64,000 nt of DNA, from the NCBI GenBank assembly GCA_964235705.1, contig CAXSDP010000012.1, forward strand, positions 7,232 through 71,231, given 5' to 3'. A model generated the notes under the pieces. It had not been told where the DNA came from and did not search any database. It saw only the letters and a program-made list of their open reading frames with translations. Both the position numbers and the translations under genes were made by a program. Shown one piece after another: positions 44,815 to 53,183 of this stretch (position 1 is the stretch's first letter; each line of letters starts with the position of its first letter). This stretch comes from RH-AL1 sp964235705 (lineage in GTDB: Bacteria; Pseudomonadota; Alphaproteobacteria; Rhizobiales; Beijerinckiaceae).

Positions 44815-46076
44815 GCCGCATTCTCCAATGTGATGAAGCGCGCGTTGCGTAAGCTGATGGAGATCAGGCGCGGATCGGGTGTTCCATTGAAGCGGAGCGG
44901 ACAGCTGGCGTCGCGGGCAATGAGCACCAGGTAGCCCATGCGGAACGACCCGCTGTCAGCCGTGATCGCCAGGGAAAGCTCGCCCCCGGCTTTCTCCTGG
45001 AGCCGGCAACGCAGCGCCTGACCCTCCGAGAACGCTAGAACGCCGGCCGGATCCGCGTAGCACGCGTCCACCGAGATCTCGATCCTCTCAACCAACGACT
45101 CCGGCCTCGGATTGTACAGGACGCCGATCTGCATCATCCAGCGGAACTCGCCGGACGCGCCGAACTCGATCTCCTGCCAACCGCTCGCGAAGAGGCGCGA
45201 GCGGCAGGGCACTAGGCACGTCCGCTCGTCGACCTGCGTGAAGTCGTCCCGCGCGACGCGCAGGTCCTGTCCCGACAGCACCGCCGGGTCAAGGAGCAGC
45301 GACGGTCGACCCGAGAGTTGGGAAAGCGCCCGGAAGAAAATCTCGCGTTGCGACAACCCATTCGCCACGTCGCGCGCGAGGGCCGCCGCAGCATTCGGCA
45401 GGATGGCGAGAGCGGGAAAGAAACGCAGTAACTTGACATCCAGCGGCGAGTCCTTCCGCAGGAAGGATCCGAGCAGGAGTTCGAACGCGAGCGTGCGCGC
45501 CGCCGTGTGATAGATGATCTTGCGAGCGAAGAGGCGTCCGGGCGCGTCGCTCAGGCGCCTACGGTGTCGGCCATATTCCTCGGACAGGAACAGGTTGTGC
45601 CGAACTTGGTCGTAGCTGATCGCGCCGGTCTGGATCTCGGACAGGAGATGGTTGAGGCCAGCGCCGTCGGCCGGCCTCTTCAGCACGTCGAGGTAGAAGG
45701 CTCCGATCACGTCTTCGGGCGTCATCCCAGCGGCAAGGGCGTCGCGGTAGGTGGCGACGTCCTGATCCCCCGTCTTGAGTTGGTGCGCCTTCACCGCACC
45801 ACCCGCCTCCTGACCCTTGCCCAACATTTCGCCGGTTTCCCCGACGACCACGAAGCTGTTCGCGCGATCCCGGGTCGGTATGTCCGACAAAGGGAACTCG
45901 AACCAGCAGTTGGCGTGCTCTTCCTCGTCACCCCGGCAGGCATCGGCGGCGATGGCGGAAGAAAGGATGACGTCATCGCAGATCAAGTGCACCGTCGCCG
46001 GGTAATGGTCGTCCTCCTTGATCTTCGCCCACCCCCGGCACGTGGCGACGTTGTTCACGGTGATGGCGCCGGTCAC
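44811..46076 (-). CDS. Modular GWA / DUF4214 / jelly-roll-like protein
   Basis: A 421-residue protein. The GTG at 46076 overlaps the GT4 stop (GTGA) and gives MTGAITVNNVATCRGWAKIK. Domains in order: a 'GWA' module (about 5-70) similar to the protein at 42883; a DUF4214 segment (about 110-165: FYLDVLKRPADGAGLNHLLS, VRHNLFLSEEYGRHRR); a helical middle; and a C-terminal beta-rich module (about 290-421) ending SISLRNARFITLENAA. DUF4214 often occurs in surface or S-layer-associated proteins and next to glycosyltransferases. No catalytic motif is seen. I infer a scaffold or glycan-binding part of the assembly machinery. Confidence 0.6.
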   Translation of the reverse strand: MTGAITVNNVATCRGWAKIKEDDHYPATVHLICDDVILSSAIAADACRGDEEEHANCWFEFPLSDIPTRDRANSFVVVGETGEMLGKGQEAGGAVKAHQLKTGDQDVATYRDALAAGMTPEDVIGAFYLDVLKRPADGAGLNHLLSEIQTGAISYDQVRHNLFLSEEYGRHRRRLSDAPGRLFARKIIYHTAARTLAFELLLGSFLRKDSPLDVKLLRFFPALAILPNAAAALARDVANGLSQREIFFRALSQLSGRPSLLLDPAVLSGQDLRVARDDFTQVDERTCLVPCRSRLFASGWQEIEFGASGEFRWMMQIGVLYNPRPESLVERIEISVDACYADPAGVLAFSEGQALRCRLQEKAGGELSLAITADSGSFRMGYLVLIARDASCPLRFNGTPDPRLISISLRNARFITLENAA

Positions 46077-47227
46077 GATGCCAACTCCCTCTTCGACGTT
46101 CGGATGGCGATCTCGGCGAGCAGCTTGTCGTAGGACGTCTGCCAGGAGAATGTGCTCGCCTGGCGTTTGCAGCGTTCGCGGATGGCGAAGCCCTCGTGCT
46201 CGATCTTCATCAAGGCCTCGATGAACACGGCCCTGAAATCGCCTGGCCTGAACGGATCGAAGTAGAAGCAGGCGTCGCCTCCAACCTCCGGCATGCTCGA
46301 CGAATAGGTCGTGACGCAAGGCACCCCGACCCCCATCGCCTCGACGATCGGCAGTCCGTATCCCTCGAACAAAGAGGGATAGATCAAGAGGTGCGCGTTG
46401 CGCAGGAGGGCGTTCTTGCGCGCCTCGCTCACGAACCCTGGGAACACGATCGAGCCACGGGCGAGCCGCGACTGCAGCCCGTAATCAGCCACGAGGCTCT
46501 CGATCGAGGATCCCCATCCGTAGCGTCCGAGGAAGATGAACTGGAAGCGATCGGCGAAGGACGGGCTGTCGCGCAGGAGCTCCAAAACTTGGCCGACGTT
46601 CTTGCGGGGCTCGATGGTCCCGAGGATCACGATGTAGGGCCTATCGCTCCGCTCGTCCGGGGCCGCCTCCCCCAAGGAGGAGGCGGGCGGAGAGGCGGCA
46701 TTATAGATCGTCACGACGCTCGTCGGGTCCTTCGGACTGAGGTAGCGTAGCACGTCGCTGCGCGTCGCGTCGGAAACGCATACGGTCAGATCGTTGGACG
46801 CGATGTCGGCAGCCATGCTGTTGGCGTGGAAGTCGATCGTGTCCTTGCCGTGGTACTGAGGCGTCAGCAGGGTGCTGAGATCATGGATGATCTGCACCTC
46901 GAAATCGAAGCCCCTCCGGCACGTCTTCCGGTTGGGGAAGATGGCGGCGTGCGGACCGGGAGCGGCGAAAGGCGCCGGGCGTCCGATACGCCGCGCGGTA
47001 TGCCACTCGAGGAGGTCACCGTTGCGGGTCTTGAGCAAATCTGCGACGACTTCCCGGTCGACCATCGTTCGTCCGAAGAAGAAATGGTTACGGCTCGGGT
47101 CGGCTTCCAACATCTTCTCGGCGAAGGCCGAGGTGACATGCGAGATGCCGGTATACTCACGCTCCTTCAGGGTTCCGACTTCAAGGTAGTGGAAAATGGC
47201 CAGTCTCCATCGAGCTGTGATACGCAA
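46073..47227 (-). CDS. GT4-family glycosyltransferase
   Basis: A 384-residue GT-B enzyme. The C-lobe is canonical: YIVILGTIEPRKNVGQVLEL for the donor pocket, and YPSLFEGYGLPIVEAMGVGV with the E-x7-E motif, then CVTTYSSSMPEVGGDA. The N-lobe begins RLAIFHYLEVGTL and includes IIHDLSTLLTPQYHG. The only start that preserves the N-lobe is TTG at 47227, as a stop lies three codons upstream; no good ribosome binding site is visible. Its TGA overlaps the next gene (GTGA). It resembles mannosyl- and rhamnosyltransferases; specificity unknown. Confidence 0.88.
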   Translation of the reverse strand: MRITARWRLAIFHYLEVGTLKEREYTGISHVTSAFAEKMLEADPSRNHFFFGRTMVDREVVADLLKTRNGDLLEWHTARRIGRPAPFAAPGPHAAIFPNRKTCRRGFDFEVQIIHDLSTLLTPQYHGKDTIDFHANSMAADIASNDLTVCVSDATRSDVLRYLSPKDPTSVVTIYNAASPPASSLGEAAPDERSDRPYIVILGTIEPRKNVGQVLELLRDSPSFADRFQFIFLGRYGWGSSIESLVADYGLQSRLARGSIVFPGFVSEARKNALLRNAHLLIYPSLFEGYGLPIVEAMGVGVPCVTTYSSSMPEVGGDACFYFDPFRPGDFRAVFIEALMKIEHEGFAIRERCKRQASTFSWQTSYDKLLAEIAIRTSKRELAS

Positions 47228-47332
47228 CAGACGTCAAGACGGCCACTGGCAACGTGTCGGCGTCGACCCGACGCCGAATAACATCATTGCCCGCCTACCG
47301 TCCTACCTCAGCAACGGTCGCACTGAGCATCG

Positions 47333-48721
47333 CTAGACCGGCGCGAGTTCCAATTTATTCAGGCTCAGGGCCATCTTCCTGGTGTCTTGACCGATCCCGA
47401 GCGCGGACGGACTGATGAAGTCGGGCGTGTAGATGTAGAACTCACAGTCCGCCGACTTGAGTTCGACGGTCACTTCGACCATCGCCGCCTCGACTGCACC
47501 GAACTCAACGACGCTTTGATGGACGACTTCGCCGTTGAGGCTGATGACGACCCGCTGGGTCCTATGCTTCTCGTGAAGGAGCGGCAGGAAGAAAAGCGTC
47601 GCCGCGACCTTCTTGTGGCTGTTGAAGTCGATCACGGAGAACCGCACGAAATGGTGGGCACCTTCCGACCAGGTGAAGTCGTAGTCGAGCGGGTTCCATC
47701 CGAACACCGCGTAGTTCTTGAGGTCTTCCGGCTTGCAGATCTGCGAGGCATGGATCGGGAACATGGTTCCGGCGGCGTCGCGGTAACTGCCGCCCGCGGC
47801 CAGCACCCTATCGATCGCGAACTCGCGGAGCGTTGGATAGAAGGTCGTGGGAACCTGCGACGGATACTTCTCGCAGAGCTGGTGCACGGTCGCCAGCGGG
47901 CATTGATCCAAACCTTCCTCGAGGATCAAGTCACCGTATGCCATGAACTCGGCGTCGGCCCTCTGGTAGCCGAAACGGGTCAGCTCCACATCCCCCCTGC
48001 CGAGGAGGGCTTGCAGGACCTCTTCCTGCTGACCACGCCGCCTCATCTCGAACGTGATGTTGTGCTCGCCGGCGCGTGACAGGAAGGCCTCGACATTCAT
48101 ACCGGCCGCCAACAGGACGGCGGCGTGCCTGGCGTCCTCGATGACGTCGATGGCGAACAGGAGGACATAGTGCCCATCGTGGCGGAGGCACTCGGATATG
48201 CGAGGGAAACGGATGTTGGGGATGTGATTCCATGCCTCCTGGAAGCGCGTGTCCCAGGGACAAAGCTCGCTTCCAACAAGTGTTTGCGGAACAAGCGCCA
48301 CCACACGATCGAACTCGAGGAACTGATCGAGGATCAGCGCGCCGGTCCCTCCCATGCTGAGACCGAGGGCAACGCTCTCGGTGATGTCGCAAGCCTTCTT
48401 GTATTGCTGAATGAACTCGATCAGGTCGTCCCAACCACGCTCGGCGTTGAACCACGCGTTGCGGCTGTCCTGGATGTAGATGACGTGATCATCGGTCTTG
48501 AGACGGTCGAGCGTTCCCTTCCACTCGCGAAGCATCGCGGTTTCCTGCGCCTCCCCCGCGACGTGGTCGAAACCGGAAACGGAGACGATGAGGCGGCGGC
48601 TCGATCCGAGTTGCACGGACACACGGTAGCTAGCGAATTCCAGCACCATCCTTCCGCTCTGAGCGGCCAGGAGGTCCGAAAACGAGTTGGATATTATAGT
48701 TTCATGTGTCACTTGCGACAT
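47333..48721 (-). CDS. Alpha/beta-hydrolase with C-terminal jelly-roll-like module
   Basis: A 462-residue protein, first gene of the minus-strand set. The N-terminal half is an alpha/beta-hydrolase: RRLIVSVSGFDH for the oxyanion strand, and the nucleophile elbow GLSMGGTG with S122. Residues about 340-462 form a beta-rich module ending MALSLNKLELAP, similar to the C-termini of the 53184 and 55710 products. There is no signal peptide. ATG 48721 is chosen over GTG 48730. It could be an esterase or acyl-transfer enzyme that trims or adds acyl groups on the glycan; this is inferred. The AT-rich region upstream probably holds the operon promoter. Confidence 0.68.
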   Translation of the reverse strand: MSQVTHETIISNSFSDLLAAQSGRMVLEFASYRVSVQLGSSRRLIVSVSGFDHVAGEAQETAMLREWKGTLDRLKTDDHVIYIQDSRNAWFNAERGWDDLIEFIQQYKKACDITESVALGLSMGGTGALILDQFLEFDRVVALVPQTLVGSELCPWDTRFQEAWNHIPNIRFPRISECLRHDGHYVLLFAIDVIEDARHAAVLLAAGMNVEAFLSRAGEHNITFEMRRRGQQEEVLQALLGRGDVELTRFGYQRADAEFMAYGDLILEEGLDQCPLATVHQLCEKYPSQVPTTFYPTLREFAIDRVLAAGGSYRDAAGTMFPIHASQICKPEDLKNYAVFGWNPLDYDFTWSEGAHHFVRFSVIDFNSHKKVAATLFFLPLLHEKHRTQRVVISLNGEVVHQSVVEFGAVEAAMVEVTVELKSADCEFYIYTPDFISPSALGIGQDTRKMALSLNKLELAPV

Positions 48722-49141
48722 CCCCGACACGAAGTATTTCTATAAGTCGTATATTTCACTGATTTGGTGACAAATAAATAACCAAAGATAAAATATCGTC
48801 GATAAATCAGATCATTTCGTTGAAGGTGCGGACGGTATCAGCAATTATCGCATCATAAGTTTACTTTAAGACCGATGTCGTCTCGGTGAGCGGGGATCTA
48901 CCGCCTCGTGACGGCTCCCGATCCGTGATCACTAACGTACTAGAGTTCACTATATCCGGTTCACGCGTTCACCACGTGTGTTGTGGTCCAGGGTGGGATT
49001 GGAACCCGATGAAGGCGCCGAATTCGATCGCCGCCTACCGCTCCCGCTAGCCCTCAAGTCGACGAGTGGTCCAACGGAGGATCGCCGGACCCGCGACCCA
49101 TCGGGACAATCCGGCCGCGTGGCCAGCCGCCCGCCACCGTC
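48722..49141. promoter_or_regulatory. AT-rich control region of the minus-strand glycan genes
   Basis: No gene is seen. The part 48740-48870 is strikingly AT-rich against a GC-rich background (runs such as ACAAATAAATAACC and AAAATATCG), as expected for a silenced or strongly regulated promoter. The 11-mer TATCGCATCAT at 48846-48856 recurs at 52967-52977 in the other AT-rich control region of this locus. The -10/-35 elements cannot be fixed with confidence. Confidence 0.5.
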
Positions 49142-49405
49142 TCAGTGGCCGGGTCGGGAAACCGTGCCGCGCGCCGCCACGATCGCGGAAATATCCCCGA
49201 GGTTACGCATCAGGTCCACTTCCTTCGACGTGAATTTCATCGCGAAACGCTGCTCGAGGGCCAACAGGAGCTCGATCTGTTTCATCGAGTCCCATCCCTC
49301 GACGTCGTGCGCGTTCAGATCGGGCCGCAGCACGATGTTGTCGCGCTCGAACACGTCCGAGAAGATCGGCTTCAATTCGACGTAAATGGCATCCTGATCA
49401 ATCAT
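49142..49405 (-). CDS. Acyl carrier protein
   Basis: An 87-residue ACP. ATG at 49405 follows GGAGG by 7 nt. The phosphopantetheine site is S40 in GWDSMKQIELLLALE, replacing the usual DSL by DSM, and the helix after it (FAMKFTSKEVDLMRNLGDIS) fits the PP-binding fold. It lies 130 bp behind the FkbH-like gene on the same strand. Dedicated ACPs next to FkbH enzymes carry a glyceryl or similar unit as a thioester. It is not the housekeeping ACP of fatty-acid synthesis, judged by its context and DSM motif. Confidence 0.88.
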   Translation of the reverse strand: MIDQDAIYVELKPIFSDVFERDNIVLRPDLNAHDVEGWDSMKQIELLLALEQRFAMKFTSKEVDLMRNLGDISAIVAARGTVSRPGH

Positions 49406-49534
49406 GAACAACCTCCAAGGTGGATTTTTGCCTCGACCCAGCAAAGGTCGCCGCGTTTACTTGAACCTGCTGGTCGAAGGAGCCGCATCCGCTCGCGGGA
49501 AGCGAACCGCGTTCGCCACCTCGGCCGGGCGAGA

Positions 49535-51436
49535 TCACGCTGGTACCCTTTCCCGCAGGTCGATATCGAAAGGCAAGTCGAGCGACACATCGCCGGAGAG
49601 CGACATCTCAAAACGAACCTCGCCGGCGTTGCCGCCATCGACACATTCGAAGCCAAGCCTCGGGTAGAGGTCCGCGACCATCGCGTTCTTCGGCGAGGGA
49701 CGATAGCTGCCGAGCAACCTGCGCGCGCCCGCACGACGCGCCTCGCCTGCGACCACGGTCAAGATCGCCTCTTCCACGCGCCGGCCGAGCACGCGGCACG
49801 ACATCAACCACGTCTCGATCCTCGCGTCCCCGTCCTTCAGGCGGCAGATCACGATGGCGATGATCCCGTTGTCGCCGAAACGGTCCTTGAGCCGGAAATG
49901 CAAGCCGAGGCACGCGGGGTCGCGCATCACGTCGCGCACCTCGCTTTCCGTGTAGCGGAAGGTGGTCAAGTTGAATTGATTGGTCTTATTGATGAGCTGC
50001 ACGATGCGGTCGAGGTCGAGGTCGTCGAAGAAACGCGCCTCCAGTCGCATCTCGAGCCCGGCGAGGTAACCGGCGAGGTCGGTCGCCTCCCCGCTCTGCG
50101 CCCGACGTTCGCGATTGGCGGCGTACAGCTTGTTGCGATCGCGGTCCTCCGCAGTCACCGACAAAGCCTCGAAGTAACCGGCCCCGGCCAATCGCGCCGG
50201 CCAAAGGGCGGGATCCTCCGGCACCTCGGGCACGGCGACGTCCGGCAAGGCTTCGCGCACCAGGTTCCGCTCGAACGGATTGTCGTCGAGGAACACCAGC
50301 GAATCGATGCCGATCGACAAGGTTTTCGCGATCGCCGCGAGGTTCGCGGCCTTGTCCGACCAGTTCGCGACGAAGCAGGCGATGTCCTCGCGCCGCAACA
50401 CCATGTCGGGGTGTTTCTCGAACGCCTCGATCGCGTTCGCCTCATCGTTCTTCGAGCATACGGCCAGGATCACGCCCCGCCGCGACAGGCTCTTGGCGTA
50501 GGCTTGCACGTCGAGGAAGGCTTCGCCGAGCGTGCTTCCCTGTCCGATCTTGATCCCGGCGAGACCATCGTCGCCGATGACCCCACCCCACAGCGTGTTA
50601 TCGAGATCGAGCACCAGGCATTTCTTGGAAAGTCCCTGCCTGGCGGCGAGCAGGCGGCCGACCAGGTCGCCGTAGAGCGGTGCCGCCGTCGGCGCGACCT
50701 CCTGCTTGGCGCGGTGCCAGAGCATCGGATCGTAGATCGTGGCGAGACCGTCACGCGACGCCGCGGCGTCCACGGCGACGAGGCTCACCTCCGCCGAACA
50801 CCGGCGAAGGTGCGCGTTGAACTTGTCGATGAAGGCGGCCTTGGAACCGGGCAGCGCGTGTTCATGCGCGCCCATGAGTGGCGGGAAGACGGGCAGCGCG
50901 GCCTGCGTCATCACGAAGGCGCCGAACGTTTCGCGGGCGATGCGCCAAAGGTCCGCGATCTCGCCGGTGGTTCGCTCGAACAGGGCGTCGGCCTCCGCGG
51001 CGTCGGCGGAGGGATCGAGCCCGGCGGCGAGCGTGCGCGCGTCGAAGGCGAACAGCACGGCATCGGGCTTGAACGCGTGCAAATCCGAGCTTCGATCCAT
51101 CAAGACCTGTCGGACCTGCCCGTACGGGGCCTCGTAGACGTCGAGCCAGATGTTGCGTCGAAGGGCCCCGACGCGGATCGCCGGCAGGAGGTGCGAAACG
51201 GTGGCGGTCGCCAGGACCGCGAGGCGCACCGGACGCGTGGCGAGCTTTTCCGGTGCGTCGGGGAAGCGCGACGCGCGGAGCCGGTCCAGCGTGCCCGTCT
51301 TGATGAAGTCGAGGTCATGGCCACTCAGTGCGACGAGTTCCGCCCAGGCGACGGCGTCATCGCCCCGCGCGGCGAGCATCCTCGCCCGCGCGCCCCATCC
51401 GGGGCCGGTCGGCGGCAACCAGCTCAACGCTCCCAT
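49535..51436 (-). CDS. FkbH-type HAD-IIIC enzyme (glyceryl/acyl-ACP loading) with GNAT-like C-terminus
   Basis: A 633-residue protein. A helical N-terminal part (about 1-265) is followed by the HAD-IIIC domain LVLDLDNTLWGGVIGDDG (D277, D279), ILAVCSKNDEANA and FLDDNPFERNLVREALP, exactly the FkbH signature. The C-terminal part (about 460-620) looks like a GNAT acetyltransferase-type fold (NQFNLTTFRYTESEV, SPKNAMVADLYPRLGFE). FkbH enzymes dephosphorylate 1,3-bisphosphoglycerate and load glyceryl onto an ACP in tetronate and methoxymalonate pathways. Here the neighbour ACP (49142) would be the acceptor. No polyketide genes are present; instead glycan genes surround it, suggesting transfer of the C3 unit to a sugar. 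Confidence 0.87.
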   Translation of the reverse strand: MGALSWLPPTGPGWGARARMLAARGDDAVAWAELVALSGHDLDFIKTGTLDRLRASRFPDAPEKLATRPVRLAVLATATVSHLLPAIRVGALRRNIWLDVYEAPYGQVRQVLMDRSSDLHAFKPDAVLFAFDARTLAAGLDPSADAAEADALFERTTGEIADLWRIARETFGAFVMTQAALPVFPPLMGAHEHALPGSKAAFIDKFNAHLRRCSAEVSLVAVDAAASRDGLATIYDPMLWHRAKQEVAPTAAPLYGDLVGRLLAARQGLSKKCLVLDLDNTLWGGVIGDDGLAGIKIGQGSTLGEAFLDVQAYAKSLSRRGVILAVCSKNDEANAIEAFEKHPDMVLRREDIACFVANWSDKAANLAAIAKTLSIGIDSLVFLDDNPFERNLVREALPDVAVPEVPEDPALWPARLAGAGYFEALSVTAEDRDRNKLYAANRERRAQSGEATDLAGYLAGLEMRLEARFFDDLDLDRIVQLINKTNQFNLTTFRYTESEVRDVMRDPACLGLHFRLKDRFGDNGIIAIVICRLKDGDARIETWLMSCRVLGRRVEEAILTVVAGEARRAGARRLLGSYRPSPKNAMVADLYPRLGFECVDGGNAGEVRFEMSLSGDVSLDLPFDIDLRERVPA

Positions 51437-51521
51437 TTCCGCGCCTCCTCGCGAGGAATCCTCGCACCTATCAAGCCTTGACCCCGTTTGCCGCGCCGGG
51501 CGCGGTGCAGAACGGGATCGG

Positions 51522-52853
51522 TCATTGCGATCGACGCTCCGCCCCGGCGGGCTCCGAGCCTCGAACCCGCGCTCCCGAGGTTGTCCCCTCTACGTTGAGG
51601 AGGTCGGGGCCCGTGTTATCGAGGAAGAGCGGTAGACTCAGGACCCTCGACCAGGGTGCCGTCGCCCAGATGCCGCCGCCGTTGCGGGTGACGAGGTTGG
51701 TCGTCGACATCACGAGGTAGGCGCGCTGGTCCTCGTCGTAGACCGCCGAGGCGGCGTGGAACTGCATGTAGGGTGAGCGCGCCAGTACGTATCCGGAGGG
51801 ATAGGCCTTGATGTGGATGCCATGGCCGCTGTCGCGCGGCGCCGGCGCGCCCGCCCGCGATCCCGACGCCACGCCGGCCTCGCGCACCGCGTGCACGATC
51901 GGACCATCCAGCGTGATGCTGCAATAGATGCGTTGCGTGCAGAGGGGATCGTTGATGAGGACGCTGTCCCAACGGGCGAAATCGGCGAAGAACTGCGAAC
52001 CGAACAGCACCTCCTGGTTCGGATGGGGCGACAGCGCGTTGTCGACGACGATGTCGTAATCGTTGGTCGTGTCCTCGATGTGATCGAAGAAGGCCCCGTC
52101 GAAGCCGCCGCCGACGTGGACACCGATGTGGCACCCGCCGATCTTACCGCCATCGACCCAAAGGTCGTACTGCGGACCGGTGGCGGGCCGACCTTCCGCG
52201 CCCAAGCCGGACACGGCCAGGCAATCATCCTGGGCGGTGACGAAGAAGCCTTGCAGGCGCGTGTAGTCGATCTGGTCGAAGTGGAAGCCACCCCACAAAT
52301 TGACCGGGTCCTGCTGACGGCCGAGCGCGATGTCTTGGAGGGACACGAACTGCGTGCCCATCTCGTGGATCGCGAAGCCACCCGTCATCCTGGTCGCGCT
52401 CTCGAGCGTGAAACCGCGCAGGACGGTGTATCCGGTCGATGTCACGCCGTCGGCCTTGACCTTGCCGCTGCCGATCTGCAGCAGATCCACGCTCGTCGCG
52501 GCCCCGGTGTAGAGGAGGCGGGACGTGCCCCACATGCCGGCACCCTCGATCGAACCATAGGGGCGATCGATCACCAGCGGCGCGCCCGCGAAGGCGCAAG
52601 TTTCCCCGGCGGGGAGTTCGACATGGTAGTTGCGGTAAGCGAACGCGCGCCGCAGGGCATCCGTATCGTCGGTGTGGCCGTCGCAAACGGCCCCGAAATC
52701 CCTGACCGAGACATGGTCCCGACTATTCATGGCTTGATTGTTGATGGCCTGATCGCCGCCGGTCACGTCACCGGCGGCGCGTGCGGGAAATAACAAACAT
52801 ACCACCATGGCCCAGGACAGCGTCGCGACAACAAGTGCGGAACGGCCGATCAT
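51522..52853 (-). CDS. Exported beta-helix protein (pectate-lyase_3 / polysaccharide-processing type)
   Basis: A 443-residue predicted exported protein with an N-terminal hydrophobic signal (VVATLSWAMVVCLLF). VSVRDFGAVCDGHTDDTDAL near residue 50 is the N-terminal hallmark of the pectate_lyase_3/right-handed beta-helix family (with the phage-type DGxTDDT pattern), followed by repetitive short beta-rungs to about residue 400. Members depolymerise or bind polysaccharides. It is upstream of the FkbH gene on the same strand, so it may trim or secrete the surface glycan. ATG at 52853; an upstream start at 52967 is possible but would hide the signal sequence. Confidence 0.72.
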   Translation of the reverse strand: MIGRSALVVATLSWAMVVCLLFPARAAGDVTGGDQAINNQAMNSRDHVSVRDFGAVCDGHTDDTDALRRAFAYRNYHVELPAGETCAFAGAPLVIDRPYGSIEGAGMWGTSRLLYTGAATSVDLLQIGSGKVKADGVTSTGYTVLRGFTLESATRMTGGFAIHEMGTQFVSLQDIALGRQQDPVNLWGGFHFDQIDYTRLQGFFVTAQDDCLAVSGLGAEGRPATGPQYDLWVDGGKIGGCHIGVHVGGGFDGAFFDHIEDTTNDYDIVVDNALSPHPNQEVLFGSQFFADFARWDSVLINDPLCTQRIYCSITLDGPIVHAVREAGVASGSRAGAPAPRDSGHGIHIKAYPSGYVLARSPYMQFHAASAVYDEDQRAYLVMSTTNLVTRNGGGIWATAPWSRVLSLPLFLDNTGPDLLNVEGTTSGARVRGSEPAGAERRSQ

Positions 52854-53183
52854 GACGCCGCGATCGCGAAAGTATCGGCGGGACGCCCAGCCATGCTGGC
52901 CAGACCGGCCCCCACGTTCGACGCGGCTTCCACAATCCAGCCACGAAGCAACAATTGTTATCGGCATATCGCATCATTAACACGGGCGGATGACGCGTTT
53001 AATAACAATAATCAAAAATGACTTCCATTTCCATTATAAACAGAAATAATTGTTTGAATCGCATCCTTTGCTTAAGCAGCCGCCCCCCCGCGTGCTAAGC
53101 GTGCCATCTCATGATGTGCATGACTCGATCACATGCCTCAACGCCGCTGGTGCTTGGAACACGCGAGTCGAGAAAGTCAATCG
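52854..53183. promoter_or_regulatory. AT-rich divergent control region with palindrome and shared 11-mer
   Basis: No gene is seen. It contains AACAATTGTT (52950-52959, a perfect palindrome), TATCGCATCAT (52967-52977, identical to 48846-48856) and a run of A/T to about 53060. It lies between the minus-strand beta-helix gene and the plus-strand genes and so may control both directions. Confidence 0.5.

Noticed and set aside
49142..51436. Polyketide or NRPS biosynthetic cluster
   Set aside because: No KS, AT, A or C domains in the window; neighbours are glycan enzymes.
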